NCBI GenBank assembly: GCA_018401435.1
Contig: JAGYJW010000047.1
Span: 1 to 53,647 of the forward strand
Length of the DNA stretch: 53,647 bases
Direction of reading: 5' to 3'
Source: Deltaproteobacteria bacterium
GTDB taxonomy: Bacteria; Myxococcota_A; UBA796; UBA2385
Positions 38,137 to 46,918 of this stretch are shown here, piece after piece (positions within the stretch are counted from its first letter, which is position 1; each line of letters begins with the position of its first letter). Under the pieces are notes generated by a model that was not told the origin of the DNA, did not search any database, and saw only the letters and a program-made list of their open reading frames with translations. The position numbers were made by a program, and so were the translations under genes.

Positions 38137-38848
38137 ATGCCCGCGCTGCTGGACACCACCCCGAGTGGAAGGAGGCGGTTTGCGGCCTGGCGCGCATTCC
38201 GGACCGCCCCGCCGCCTACCGCAGCCGTTCCAAGGGCTTCCAGGTGCTGCAGAATCGCGTCTTGGAGCGGGTCTTTGGCACCTCGCACTGGGTGATGCCC
38301 GGCTTGTGGTTCCTGCCCATCATCGGCCTCTGCCTGTGGGACGGCCTCCAGCGCGACGGCCTGAGCCTCGGTCACCGTGGGCGCGTGCTCGGCGGCATCC
38401 TCACCTGGACCCTGGTGGAATATGTGCTGCATCGCGCTGGCTCTTCCACCTGCCCCCATGAAGAACCCGGCGCTGCGCGAGATCCAATATATGATGAGCT
38501 ACCACCATGGACTTCCCGATGACCCCGGTCGGCTGGGTCGCCCCGCCCATCCTGTCCCTGGCCCCTCGCCCTTGTTGTGGGCCTGTTGCATTGGGTTGCT
38601 CTGGGTGAGCTGTGGACCCTGGTCTTCGCCGCACCCTGATTGGCTACCTCGCCTACGATTGATGCACTACTACACCCCACCACGCGGTGCCCAAGACCGC
38701 ATGGGCCGGTTCATGCGGCGCTTCCACCTCGAACACCACTACCGCACGGCCCACAGCCAGCCGGGCTCTCCAGCCCCCTCTGGGACCTGGTCTTTTGGCA
38801 GCTTCTGGACCACCCGGGCCTTCCAACACAAGCGCGTCCGGCCAGTGA
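38137..38848 (+). CDS. Fatty acid hydroxylase / sterol desaturase superfamily protein (frameshifts)
   Basis: The ATG at 38137 (MPALLDTTP) has CTGGAG 5 nt upstream. Frames must be changed near 38160, 38440, 38560 and 38760 to read through. The di-iron His motifs are present: EYVLHR followed by LFHLPP, MSYHHGLPDD, MHYYT-HH and FHLEHHYRTAHSQ, then a SPLWDLVF-type ending. Hydrophobic segments surround them (VMPGLWFLPIIGLCLWDG). Members hydroxylate fatty acids in membrane lipids. It lies 69 bp from the IS66 end and is transcribed away from it. Confidence 0.72.
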
Positions 38849-39388
38849 GGGGGGCAGGACTGAGTGGGGCGAGGGCATGCAGCAGCGCTGGCCCACAGGG
38901 CCCGTGCTGGTGGCCATTTTCGTGGACGGTGCGGATTCGGTACCCGCTTCGGTCTGAAGCCCCCGCCTTCCAGGGGCCCGCGATCACCCTGCCCGCGCGT
39001 GTCGAAGTCGGCCAGCCGCGCGGCGGTCACCGCTCGCCGCCGGTCGGCTTCGGGCAGGTCACGAGATGCGTCGGAGATGCTGTCCCGGAGCTGCGGGAGG
39101 GGGCGCGTCCACGAGGTGCCGCGGAGGATGGCCACCTCCGGGTGGTGAACGGCCGATGGGGCTGGCCAACATCACTCTCCTGGGACCAGCCGCCGCTCCT
39201 ATCGCGGCAGGAAGGAGAGCCGGTCTCCGGCGGGGTCAATCGACGGCTACCGGTGCTTGCCATCCCACCCAGGTCCGCCTCTCTGGTAGACTCTCCGGTG
39301 CAGAGGGATGGAGGCCTTCCATCACTGACAACTGGGTCTCCCCGACCTTTGCTGCAAGCGAAGGCCTTCCATCCCGCCCGTCCTCGCG
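38849..39388. other. Stretch without an assignable gene
   Basis: Neither strand gives a convincing product here. A minus-strand stretch near 39000-39135 (RDSISDASRDLPEADRRRAV) has plausible soluble-protein composition but runs into the 3' end of the hydroxylase. It may be the start of a frameshifted minus-strand gene. I see no RNA gene or clear repeat. Confidence 0.3.
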
Positions 39389-40180
39389 ATGGCCCCAGTC
39401 TCCCTCCTCCTGTTGGCAGCCGCAACGCAGCCACCGCGCAGGCCAAGGAGCCCAGGCCCAACCCCTGACGATGCGCGGACCGCTTCCTCTCGTCGAGACC
39501 GCCGACTCAGCCCTCGGTTGCGCAATTGGACGCCATCCAGGTCGAGGCCGCCGGCTATGCCAACAGCTGGGCGGACCGTCCCCGTCCGACCTGGAGTTTC
39601 TGCTTCGGGTGTCCGCCCCCACAGATGACGACCGCCATTGGACCGTCACCCTGGAGTCTCGGCTGCTGGGCGAACAGCCCCAGGCCCCGGACACCTGGCG
39701 GCCCGAGTCCTCGGATTGTCCTGCGGTTGCCCGCCACATCGCCTGCGGGCCATCAGCCTGCAGCGGCTCTACCGGTCGCGCCCCCGCCTCCGCTGCCCAC
39801 CCAGCTGGTTCTGGGCCTGGGATCGACCGTCCCCGGGGCTGGCGGAGCTGAGGCCTCTGGCAAGGGCTGGGGCGCGCGTGGCTCTGGCCCATGGGCCTTC
39901 GGGTCCAGCTCATCCACCCGCGTGGACGTGGGCGTCCCCGAGTCCAACACTCCGGTCTGCTTCTGGCGGGCTTCGGGATGGGGCGACCCGGCCTGAACTG
40001 GTGGGGCCGCTTCGCCCTGCACGCTGGCCCCGTCGCGCCGCGGGGCTCCCAGCCCTGATGCCCGGCCCGGTCTCGGCCCCAGCGGCCTGTCACGACCGGG
40101 CTGGCTGGTCTTCGGGGCCACCGCCGAGGCCAATGGACCTCGCACCCACCTGGGGCGGGGCTCCCACTGGGCCTGCGCTC
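39389..40180 (+). CDS. Exported hypothetical protein (heavily frameshifted)
   Basis: An ATG at 39389 starts MAPVSLLLLAAATQ, which continues as ATAQAKEP in another frame, a signal peptide. Downstream pieces in three frames read QLDAIQVEAAGYANSWAD, SPSDLEFLLRVSAPTDDDRH, WTVTLESRLLGEQPQAPDTW, DCPAVARHIA, PPLPTQLVLGLGSTVPGAGG and LNWWGRFALHAG. This plan (N-terminal V.A.GC domain, then a barrel-like C-terminal half) is common in exported Myxococcota proteins next to FecR/TPR genes. The end is not defined. Confidence 0.4.
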
Positions 40181-40851
40181 GCCCCCTTGACCGATGACTC
40201 CGGCTGGCACAGTGCGACCGCCTGGATCTCCGGCCAGCTCTTGTGGACGCTGGGGGCGGGGATGACCAGACCCACTTTCTGGATCAGGCGAACGACCCGC
40301 GAGGGGCTGGAGTGGTCCTGCCCGAGTCGAACCCATATTGCAGGCCCTGGACCTTCAGCGAGCTCTTCGACTGGTTGCAGCGGCGGCGCAGGCGACCGTT
40401 CAGAAGATGCGAATCTGGGACCCTGGACCAGGAGGAGTATTGGGCCGGGTGGTGGAGCGCTGCCTGAAAGAGGCCAGCACAGAGAGAGCCTGGCGGGATG
40501 ACCAGGGGCGCTGCACCCTACCTCCCGGATCATCCGGTGCCAGGTGGCGCTGAGTACCACCGCCTCAGAAGGACCGCATCTGGCGCAGACCACCCAGGGT
40601 TTCAGCCCGTCCCGAGGATTGCGGATCGACGCGGCCGCCGATGCGCTGCCCCACTCCATGCGCAACGACTCGGTCGAGGACCTCGCAGCGTCCCGGCAGC
40701 TTCTGTGGCGCGTGGTCGAATAAACGAGGTCTCAGCGAAGCCAACGCGCCATCCTGCTGACCCGATGGGGGCGCGCGGTCCGATGCCATGGCCTTGTCCG
40801 GGAAGTCCGCGAACACGATCCGGCAAGGAGGCCCTGGTTGAGTTCCGGCTG
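40181..40851. other. Unresolved stretch between two exported proteins
   Basis: Plus-strand pieces such as LARVEPILQALDLQ..RALRLVAAA, GVLGRVVERCLKEASTERAW and RGLRIDAAADALPHSMRND have helix-like composition, suggesting the end of the upstream gene and the start of the TPR protein. Frame changes prevent a gene model. Confidence 0.3.
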
Positions 40852-41721
40852 ATGCGGGAGCAGGTGCTTCCCAAGGAGCGATGGCCGGTCCGGCTCCTTT
40901 GTGGCCGGCTGGCTCTTCTTTCAGCGGCGCGTGCGGCGCCTGCTGTCCCTGGAGGTTCCAAGCCACCGCTTCGGGTGTCTGGGGGCGCCGTGCTGACGGC
41001 GGCCTTCGATGATTGGCGCGCCCCCGACGCGCCGCTTCGGACCGCCTCCGCCCTGGCCGACGCGGCCCCCATTGGCAAACTCTCCCCGGACCCCAGGCCG
41101 GCCAGCCTTCAGCCCATGACCGCAACATTGCATCCCTTGCCAGAAAGCAAGGAAGGCAGCAGCGACTCGGCCGCCACCACAGCGCCCCCGGGCCCGACCC
41201 GCGGCGGCCGCATCGTCGCGCCAGCCTCCGCAGCCGCGATTCCCGACCTTTCGGCGGTCGCCCTCGCTTCGGCCCTTGTGCCCACGCCGCAGGCCCCATC
41301 GCAGCTGCCGGTCCCGCACAGCGCAGAGACGCCTCCGGCAGATCCCTTGACCCGCCAGATCGATGCCTTCGATGCGGCGCTCTCCACGGACGACCCGGGC
41401 CTTCGGGCCGTGGCCCTGCGGGCATTCGGGCAGACGTGGCCCGACAGCGGCCTCGCCGCAGATGCGGCGCTCGCCCAGGCCGAAGCCTGGTTGGCTGCGA
41501 GCCGCCCCGAAGAGGTCGAGTCGGCTGTCGCATCCCTCTTTCAAGTCAACCAGCCGCGTCTCTTGACCCAGAAGGCCCTGATCCTGCGTGCCCGTGCGCT
41601 GACCGAACAGGGACGCTGCGCTGACCTGCGGGCCCTCCGTCGGTCCGAATCCGAGCGCAGCCTGCGCCACACCCTAAAAGAGCAGGAGGCCACATGCCGC
41701 GCGCGCCGAAGCTTTCGCTGA
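40852..41721 (+). CDS. FecR-like/TPR protein, C-terminal part
   Basis: From about 41000 the frame is clean to the stop at 41721. The C-terminal 130 residues are helical pairs like TPRs (ADPLTRQIDAFDAALSTDDP, LRAVALRAFGQTWPDSGLAA, QKALILRARALTEQGRCADL). Before it is a low-complexity Pro/Ala/Ser linker (APPGPTRGGRIVAPAS). The N-terminal part, with WPVRLL and in the next frame GWLFFQRRVRRLL, may be a membrane segment, as in anti-sigma/FecR-TPR proteins. The start at 40852 is provisional. It overlaps the next lipoprotein gene by 28 bp. Confidence 0.5.
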   Translation: MREQVLPKERWPVRLLCGRLALLSAARAAPAVPGGSKPPLRVSGGAVLTAAFDDWRAPDAPLRTASALADAAPIGKLSPDPRPASLQPMTATLHPLPESKEGSSDSAATTAPPGPTRGGRIVAPASAAAIPDLSAVALASALVPTPQAPSQLPVPHSAETPPADPLTRQIDAFDAALSTDDPGLRAVALRAFGQTWPDSGLAADAALAQAEAWLAASRPEEVESAVASLFQVNQPRLLTQKALILRARALTEQGRCADLRALRRSESERSLRHTLKEQEATCRARRSFR

Positions 41722-42281
41722 TCACTCTCCTCTTCGCGCTGATCGGCTGCGGAGAGAGCGAGGTGGAACTGAAGACCTCGGCAGACACGCGCCCCGCCGA
41801 CACGGGGGCGGGCGACCCCTTTGCGGGTCAGGATTGCATCGACGCCTCCCTCGCCACTGGCGAATGGACCGAGGCTTTCGAAGCGATGGTCGCCTGCGAC
41901 TGCAGCGACAGTCCAGCCTGCCATGGCCTCTACAACGCCCAGCTGGTCGCAGAGGATGGCCGCACCGCAACCCTGCGCTTCAAAAAGGCGGATGGCTCGC
42001 CGGCCTCGACCACCTTCTACTGGTGGCTTGTGGACTTTGGAACCCTGGAACCGACCTGTGATACCATCGGACTTCCGCAGCATATTGCAGAGGGAACATG
42101 GCAGGCCGGCGATGCCACCATCGACGTGACAGTCGAGCTGTGGACCCAGGCCGAGGTGCTGGCTGGCATCGCATCGCCCCGGCGCCTGGTGTTGATCACC
42201 GGCGGGGCCGGACACGAGGTGGAGCGCATCTGGTTCCAGCTCAGCCCCGTGGACTTCGCCTGGACCTGTGCATCGCGCTGA
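41694..42281 (+). CDS. Lipoprotein, unknown
   Basis: This 195-residue protein starts MPRAPKLSLITLLFALIGCG with lipobox LIGC. A short Thr/Asp/Ala linker follows, then ACDCSDSPACHGLYNAQLVA, STTFYWWLVDFGTLEPTCD and a strand-rich half (WQAGDATIDVTVELWTQAEV, HEVERIWFQLSPVDFAWTC). Five or six Cys suggest disulfides; the CDCSDSPACH group has CXXXXACH spacing and is not a standard heme site. I do not recognise the family. It overlaps the TPR gene upstream. Confidence 0.72.
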   Translation: MPRAPKLSLITLLFALIGCGESEVELKTSADTRPADTGAGDPFAGQDCIDASLATGEWTEAFEAMVACDCSDSPACHGLYNAQLVAEDGRTATLRFKKADGSPASTTFYWWLVDFGTLEPTCDTIGLPQHIAEGTWQAGDATIDVTVELWTQAEVLAGIASPRRLVLITGGAGHEVERIWFQLSPVDFAWTCASR

Positions 42282-43003
42282 CCTGCGCCCTCTGTGTCGG
42301 ATGCTCCGATTAAAACCTTCAGGACCGGGTCCACCCACCCGGTTTGGACGGCTGGGCCGACTCGGGTGCCCCACCTTTGGGTGGCACCTGGTTGATGGCG
42401 GGGAACGCCGAACAGATCGGTGAGGTCCTGGTCTTGACTCCGCCGATGCGATCCATGGTGGGCGCGGCCTTCGCGACCCATGAGGAGTGGCCGCCTTCCG
42501 GGTGGGAGCTGTCCACGGAATTCCGAATCCGCGACGGCACCGATCGCCGCGCCGACGGCATCGCGATGGTCTGGCTCGATCTGGACCGCGCTGGCCCCCC
42601 CGAGTGGTCGGGCTGGGCAGGGGGATGCATGGGCTTGTGGAATGGCGACGCCGGCGGCATGACCGGATGGGCGATCGAACTGGACACCTTCCACAACGAT
42701 GTGGAAGAGCTGCCCGGCATTGTGGACCCCGACTATCCGCATGTTTCGGTCATCCTCGACGGCGACCTGACGCAGCCGCTCGCGGTGGGCGGCGCCCCCA
42801 TGCTCGACGAATCGCAGTGGCAGCGCCTGGTCGTCCAGTCTCGCACCGGGCACCTCGAGGTCCGAATCGACGGAGCGTCCGTGCTGGATCTCGAGGATTG
42901 GAACCCACCCGGCGATCGGGGCTACATCGGCTTCTCCGCCTCGACGGGACAGCTCTACAATCGCCACGAAGTCCGCACCGTGCGGATGACCGCCCTGCCA
43001 TAG
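42260..43003 (+). CDS. L-type lectin-like lipoprotein (one frameshift)
   Basis: A lipoprotein signal is visible in the frame LDLCIALTCALCVGCSD near 42265-42310. It ends in a stop and the protein continues in the next frame from about 42344 (DGWADSGAPPLGG), so an indel beside TTAAAACC is likely. The main domain has SMVGAAFATHEEWPPSGWEL, ADGIAMVWLDLD, GMTGWAIELDTFHND, DYPHVSVILDG, QWQRLVVQSRTGHLEVRIDG and GYIGFSASTGQLYNRHEV. The DGIAFVW / AIELDTF / GFSASTG series is the legume-type lectin fold, including the Asp in ELDTFHN that binds calcium and sugar. It is likely a surface carbohydrate-binding protein. Confidence 0.74.
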
Positions 43004-43126
43004 GGGCGGCTCAACCCAGGGTTGCGCGCACCGGGGGTGAAAGATTCTGGATCACATTTGGAGCGGCCGTCGAGGTGAGGAGGTGGGCCCCGGAGAGTCG
43101 GGTCCCATCACCCTGCCGGAGACACC

Positions 43127-45223
43127 ATGCGCGCCCCCCCCGCCTCGCCATCCTTGCGCCTGCCCCTTGTGTCGCTGTGCATCCTGGTCGCCCTCAAGCT
43201 GAGTGTGAGCGGCTGCTTCTCGGGCAACAAGGCGGACTCTGCCGGAGAGTCCACCACCACCACAACCCAGCCAGACTACGAAGGCGACGAGAGCGGCGAA
43301 TGCAGCGATGGCGCCGACAACGATCGGGACGGCGACTTTGACTGTGACGATGCCGGCTGCGTCGGCTCTCGGGAATGCGAAGGCACGAGCGATGGCGGGG
43401 ATGGGGAGGGACCTGACTCGGGGGATTCCGGGACCGACGCGGAAATGGAGATTTCGACCGATGAACAGGACCGAATCGCCGACCTGATCGAAGAAGCCAA
43501 TCGATGGGAATGGCCCGACTCCGGCGGCCCCGTCGAGCACCAGCTCCCCTACCCAGAGGGCGCGCATATGGGCATCACCCAGGGCACCAGCTGTCTGGGC
43601 CACTCGGGATCGCTGCAGGGCTCCATCGACTTCAACGTGGCGGGCGGCACCTACGAGTCCTCGGCGGGCCTGCACGCGGTCGCCTCGGCCGCCGGAACGG
43701 TGGTGGGCTTGGAGACCGGCGTGACGGGCCGCGTCTCTGGATCCTACGGAAACTTCGTGCTCTTGCGGCATCCCGATGGGACCTATACGATCTATGCCCA
43801 CCTTGATCATGGTCGGGTCTTCGTTTCCGACGGTGAAGAGGTGTGCGCCGGCCACCCCCTGGGCGTCATCGGCAGCACCGGTGAGTCGACAGGCGACCAC
43901 CTCCACTACGAACAGCGAGATGCCGCCAACGCCCGCATCCGCAGCCCCTCCTTTGCGGAGCTGGACCCGGTCCCGAGCGGCTGCGACCCCTGCACCACCA
44001 CCACCCACAACGCCGAATGTTACGAGAGCCAGAACGCCTATGTGGCGTCCTGCACCTCGGGCGACTGCGATGTGTCGGGAAGCCTCACCAGCGCCAACCT
44101 CAACAACGGCACTCTGACCGTGCGGGGCAACGTCGCATCTGCCGATGGCGTCTCTCGCTGGTCGCTGGTCCTCGGCGGCACCACCATCGCCGGATCCGAC
44201 TTCTCCGATGGCCGGACGACTGCTTCCATCAACGAGACCATCGACCTCTCTGCTTGGTCCTTCACGGACGGAACCCAATCCCTGGGCCTGTGGGTGCGCA
44301 ACGGCGAAGGCTGCACCGGCGACGCAGCGGTGGATGTCGAGACGCTGAATTGCAGCCCCGCGGCCTTCGAGCAGTGCGATAGCGACGACGTCTACTCCTA
44401 CAACGAGTGCGGCACGCTCGGCGTGCGCGCGGACAACTGCGTGGGGAGCGAGGTCTGCGTCGACACATCCAGCACCACGGCGGCCTGTCAAACCAACGCC
44501 GAGGACTGTGCCAACGGACGCGATGACGACGGCGATGGGCGGACGGACTGCGACGACAGCGACTGTGCGTCCAGCTCTTCGTGCGTCAGCTGCGGCGATG
44601 GCACCGTCAACCAGAGCAGCGAGCAGTGCGACGGTTCCGACCTCGACGGTGAGACCTGCAGCACGCTCGGCTACAGCGGCGGGACCCTGCGGTGCACCAG
44701 CAGCTGCGCCTTCAACACGTCGAGCTGCACCTCGACCGAGAACTGCACGAATGGCAGCGACGACGACGGGGACGGCGACGCCGACTGCGATGACAGCGAC
44801 TGCTATGGCAGCTCCTCCTGCAACACAGCCGTAGACAGCACCGACAGCAGCGCCTGGTGTTCGGGCAGCAGCCGCGACATCTTCCGCACCTCCAGCATCT
44901 CGCTGAGCGACATCTACACCTACCCGGTCGTCACCGCGACCTTTCGCAAGTGCGACGGCACGTCGATGTCGGCCAGCAAGAGCTGCCATATCCGCACCGG
45001 CAGCTACACCGGCTCCTATAGCTCGTCGCTGGCGCGCACCAGCTTCACCTGGTCCTCTGGGAGCAGCAGCAAGACGGTGAGCTGGTACGCATGGCCCAGC
45101 GCGAGCAGCTTCAGCGCTGCGAGCAGCGGCGACTACAAGGAGTTCTTCATCGTCTGCGCCGAACCCACCGGCGACTGGAATCACTGGCGGGCAGAGAACC
45201 CAATCTACATCGAGATTCAGTGA
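43127..45223 (+). CDS. M23 (LytM) peptidase lipoprotein with Cys/Asp-rich repeats
   Basis: This intact 698-residue protein starts MRAPPASPSLRLPLVSLCIL, lipobox SVSGC. Residues 55-90 hold a MopE-like repeat (CSDGADNDRDGDFDCDDAGC). The M23 domain (about 130-280) has HSGSLQGSIDFN, YGNFVLLRHPDGTYTIYAHL and TGDHLHYEQR: zinc ligands are His of HSG, Asp of IDF and the HxH of HLH. Then come an Ig-like domain, a second MopE-like repeat (CANGRDDDGDGRTDCDDSDC), a DUF4215-like Cys-rich block (CGDGTVNQSSEQCDGSDLDG), a third repeat, and a Ser-rich C-terminal domain. M23 enzymes cut peptide cross-bridges in cell walls; outer-membrane display suggests predation or wall remodelling. GGAG precedes the ATG. Confidence 0.88.
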   Translation: MRAPPASPSLRLPLVSLCILVALKLSVSGCFSGNKADSAGESTTTTTQPDYEGDESGECSDGADNDRDGDFDCDDAGCVGSRECEGTSDGGDGEGPDSGDSGTDAEMEISTDEQDRIADLIEEANRWEWPDSGGPVEHQLPYPEGAHMGITQGTSCLGHSGSLQGSIDFNVAGGTYESSAGLHAVASAAGTVVGLETGVTGRVSGSYGNFVLLRHPDGTYTIYAHLDHGRVFVSDGEEVCAGHPLGVIGSTGESTGDHLHYEQRDAANARIRSPSFAELDPVPSGCDPCTTTTHNAECYESQNAYVASCTSGDCDVSGSLTSANLNNGTLTVRGNVASADGVSRWSLVLGGTTIAGSDFSDGRTTASINETIDLSAWSFTDGTQSLGLWVRNGEGCTGDAAVDVETLNCSPAAFEQCDSDDVYSYNECGTLGVRADNCVGSEVCVDTSSTTAACQTNAEDCANGRDDDGDGRTDCDDSDCASSSSCVSCGDGTVNQSSEQCDGSDLDGETCSTLGYSGGTLRCTSSCAFNTSSCTSTENCTNGSDDDGDGDADCDDSDCYGSSSCNTAVDSTDSSAWCSGSSRDIFRTSSISLSDIYTYPVVTATFRKCDGTSMSASKSCHIRTGSYTGSYSSSLARTSFTWSSGSSSKTVSWYAWPSASSFSAASSGDYKEFFIVCAEPTGDWNHWRAENPIYIEIQ

Positions 45224-45251
45224 AAGAAGCGATCGCTATCCGGCCAACGGT

Positions 45252-45311
45252 CGGGGGCGATTCAACCCTGGGGCACTCTCTGGCTGCCCCAACGAAGCGA
45301 ATCGCCCCAGC
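45252..45311. terminator. Nested inverted repeats after the M23 gene
   Basis: GGGGCGATTC pairs with GAATCGCCCC (10 bp) and encloses a second stem (GGGGCA/TGCCCC), about 30 bp after the stop codon. There is no T-run. It may terminate transcription or protect the transcript end. Confidence 0.4.
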
Positions 45312-45332
45312 AGGCGACCGCAGGATGCGCCT

Positions 45333-45352
45333 CGCACCCTCTTGAGGGTGCG
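45333..45352. promoter_or_regulatory. 20-bp inverted repeat upstream of SH3/TPR gene
   Basis: CGCACCCTCTTGAGGGTGCG has perfect 9-bp arms around TT. It lies about 105 bp before the ATG at 45458, so it could be an operator, or a compact hairpin continuing the terminator upstream. Confidence 0.4.
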
Positions 45353-45457
45353 GCCCATCGCAACATTCGACCTGATTCGGCCCAATGACCAGTGCGCCCG
45401 ATGCCGCATACCCAGCTTCATGGGTGCGATCTCGCGTGCCAACCCTGTGGAGTCTAC

Positions 45458-46765
45458 ATGTTCGTGCTCAACCTCTGCTCCGTCTTCTTCGGCTCGGCGA
45501 TGGCCGCTCCCCTCAGCCCGGCCGTCAAGGTGCAGCGCGTGGTGCCCCCTTCGACCGTCTTCGAGGGCGTGAGCCGCATCGAGGTGGACCGTTTTGACGG
45601 CTGGAATGGCGAGGCTGTGGCTTCGGACCTGCGCCAGGCGCTTCAGGACCCGGAGCGTTCTGGTGGTCGGGACGCTGGCGGCGGCCTCCTGGGCGATCTG
45701 GTCGAGCTGGGCGTGGACGCCCTGGGCGCCGAGGTCGAGAACGCCGTGGGCGGGATTGGCGGCAAGCTGCTGGGCGGCCTGGTGGGCGGCGGGATCAACG
45801 CGGTCGCGGGCTCGGTTGGCGCAGAGGTCATCCGGGTTGACGACGGCCTCAAGGCGGATGTCTACCAGCTGGTGACCAGCGAGGCGGACGCCAAGGTGTC
45901 GGGCACCATCACGGTCTCGGACAAAGTGGACAGCTTCAAGGCCAAGCAAGCCAAGCGCGACGGGAATGGCAAGGTCGTCAAGGACTCCAAGGGCAAGACC
46001 GTCTATGTCGAGGTGCCCTGCAAGAAGCGCACGGTCACCACCGACATTCGCTGGCGCATCGTGGACGGCAGCGGCAACCAGCTGGGCGAGCGGTCCTTCC
46101 CCCGTCGCGTCAGCGACACCGCTTGCGGTTCGAGCATCGGCAGCCTGGCCTCCAAGGACGAGCTGGCCGGCAAGACCCTGACCGGCATCGGGGCCCGCAT
46201 CGCAAACGAATTCGCCCCCTACTGGGCCACCGAACGCATTGACTTCAAGCGCAGCAAGGAGCTCAAAGAGGTGATGGAGCTGCACCGCAAGGACCAGCCG
46301 CAGCTCGCCCTCTGCGCGGCCCGCGAGGTCGCCGCCCAGGACGCCTACAATGTCGAGGCCATGCTCGCGGTGGGGGCCTTTCACGAGGGCCTCGGCTACG
46401 TCTCTGCGGCGACGGAGCACTACCAGAAGGCGGCCTCGGTCAACAACGACAAGACCGCTCTGGAGCGCCTTCAGGGTGCCCAGCAGCGGCAGCGCGAGAT
46501 CGAGGCGCTGCGCACCGCCTACAACCTGGAATACACGGTCGGCGACCCCGACTACTCGATGTGCCCCGAGATCCCCGAGGGCCAGGCCATGATCACCCGC
46601 AAGCCGGTGCAGCTCTGGTCCGACCGCGACCCCTCCGCAGCCTCCAAGGTCGCCGACCTGCCCAAGGGCGTCAAAGTCTATATGGTGGAGGAGGGGCCCG
46701 ACATGATGCGCGTCGTGACGCTGAGCGGCGACGAGGGCTGGGTGGAGGCCAAGAGCGTCAAGTAG
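45458..46765 (+). CDS. Exported CsgG/DUF6340-like protein with TPR and SH3 domains
   Basis: ATG at 45458 follows TGTGGAG at 6 nt. The 435-residue product starts MFVLNLCSVFFGSAMAAPLS, a signal peptide. Residues 20-270 resemble CsgG/DUF6340-type domains (STVFEGVSRIEVDRFDGWNG, a glycine-rich stretch GGIGGKLLGGLVGGG, VYQLVTSEADAKVSGTITVS, RTVTTDIRWRIVDGSGNQLG). A TPR pair follows (AAREVAAQDAYNVEAMLAVG, AATEHYQKAASVNND). The last 65 residues form a bacterial SH3 domain (RKPVQLWSDRDPSAASKVAD, GDEGWVEAKSVK). It is probably periplasmic and bound to the cell wall. Confidence 0.78.
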   Translation: MFVLNLCSVFFGSAMAAPLSPAVKVQRVVPPSTVFEGVSRIEVDRFDGWNGEAVASDLRQALQDPERSGGRDAGGGLLGDLVELGVDALGAEVENAVGGIGGKLLGGLVGGGINAVAGSVGAEVIRVDDGLKADVYQLVTSEADAKVSGTITVSDKVDSFKAKQAKRDGNGKVVKDSKGKTVYVEVPCKKRTVTTDIRWRIVDGSGNQLGERSFPRRVSDTACGSSIGSLASKDELAGKTLTGIGARIANEFAPYWATERIDFKRSKELKEVMELHRKDQPQLALCAAREVAAQDAYNVEAMLAVGAFHEGLGYVSAATEHYQKAASVNNDKTALERLQGAQQRQREIEALRTAYNLEYTVGDPDYSMCPEIPEGQAMITRKPVQLWSDRDPSAASKVADLPKGVKVYMVEEGPDMMRVVTLSGDEGWVEAKSVK

Positions 46766-46780
46766 GGGCTGGGACGGCGA

Positions 46781-46820
46781 CGACGGGGGCGAGCGGGGTG
46801 TATTGCCCTGCCCCCCGTCG
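46781..46820. terminator. Weak bidirectional hairpin between convergent genes
   Basis: CGACGGGGG pairs with CCCCCGTCG (9 bp) around a 22-nt loop, between the convergent SH3/TPR and beta-barrel genes. No T-run is seen. Confidence 0.3.
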
Positions 46821-46918
46821 CAACCAGAACAGAATAGGCCGGCCTGCCCCCCAGCCGCGAGCCCCGCATGCGCCCACCTGTCGCCCCCGGCGCACCGGCC
46901 GGCTCGGAACAGCGCGGG

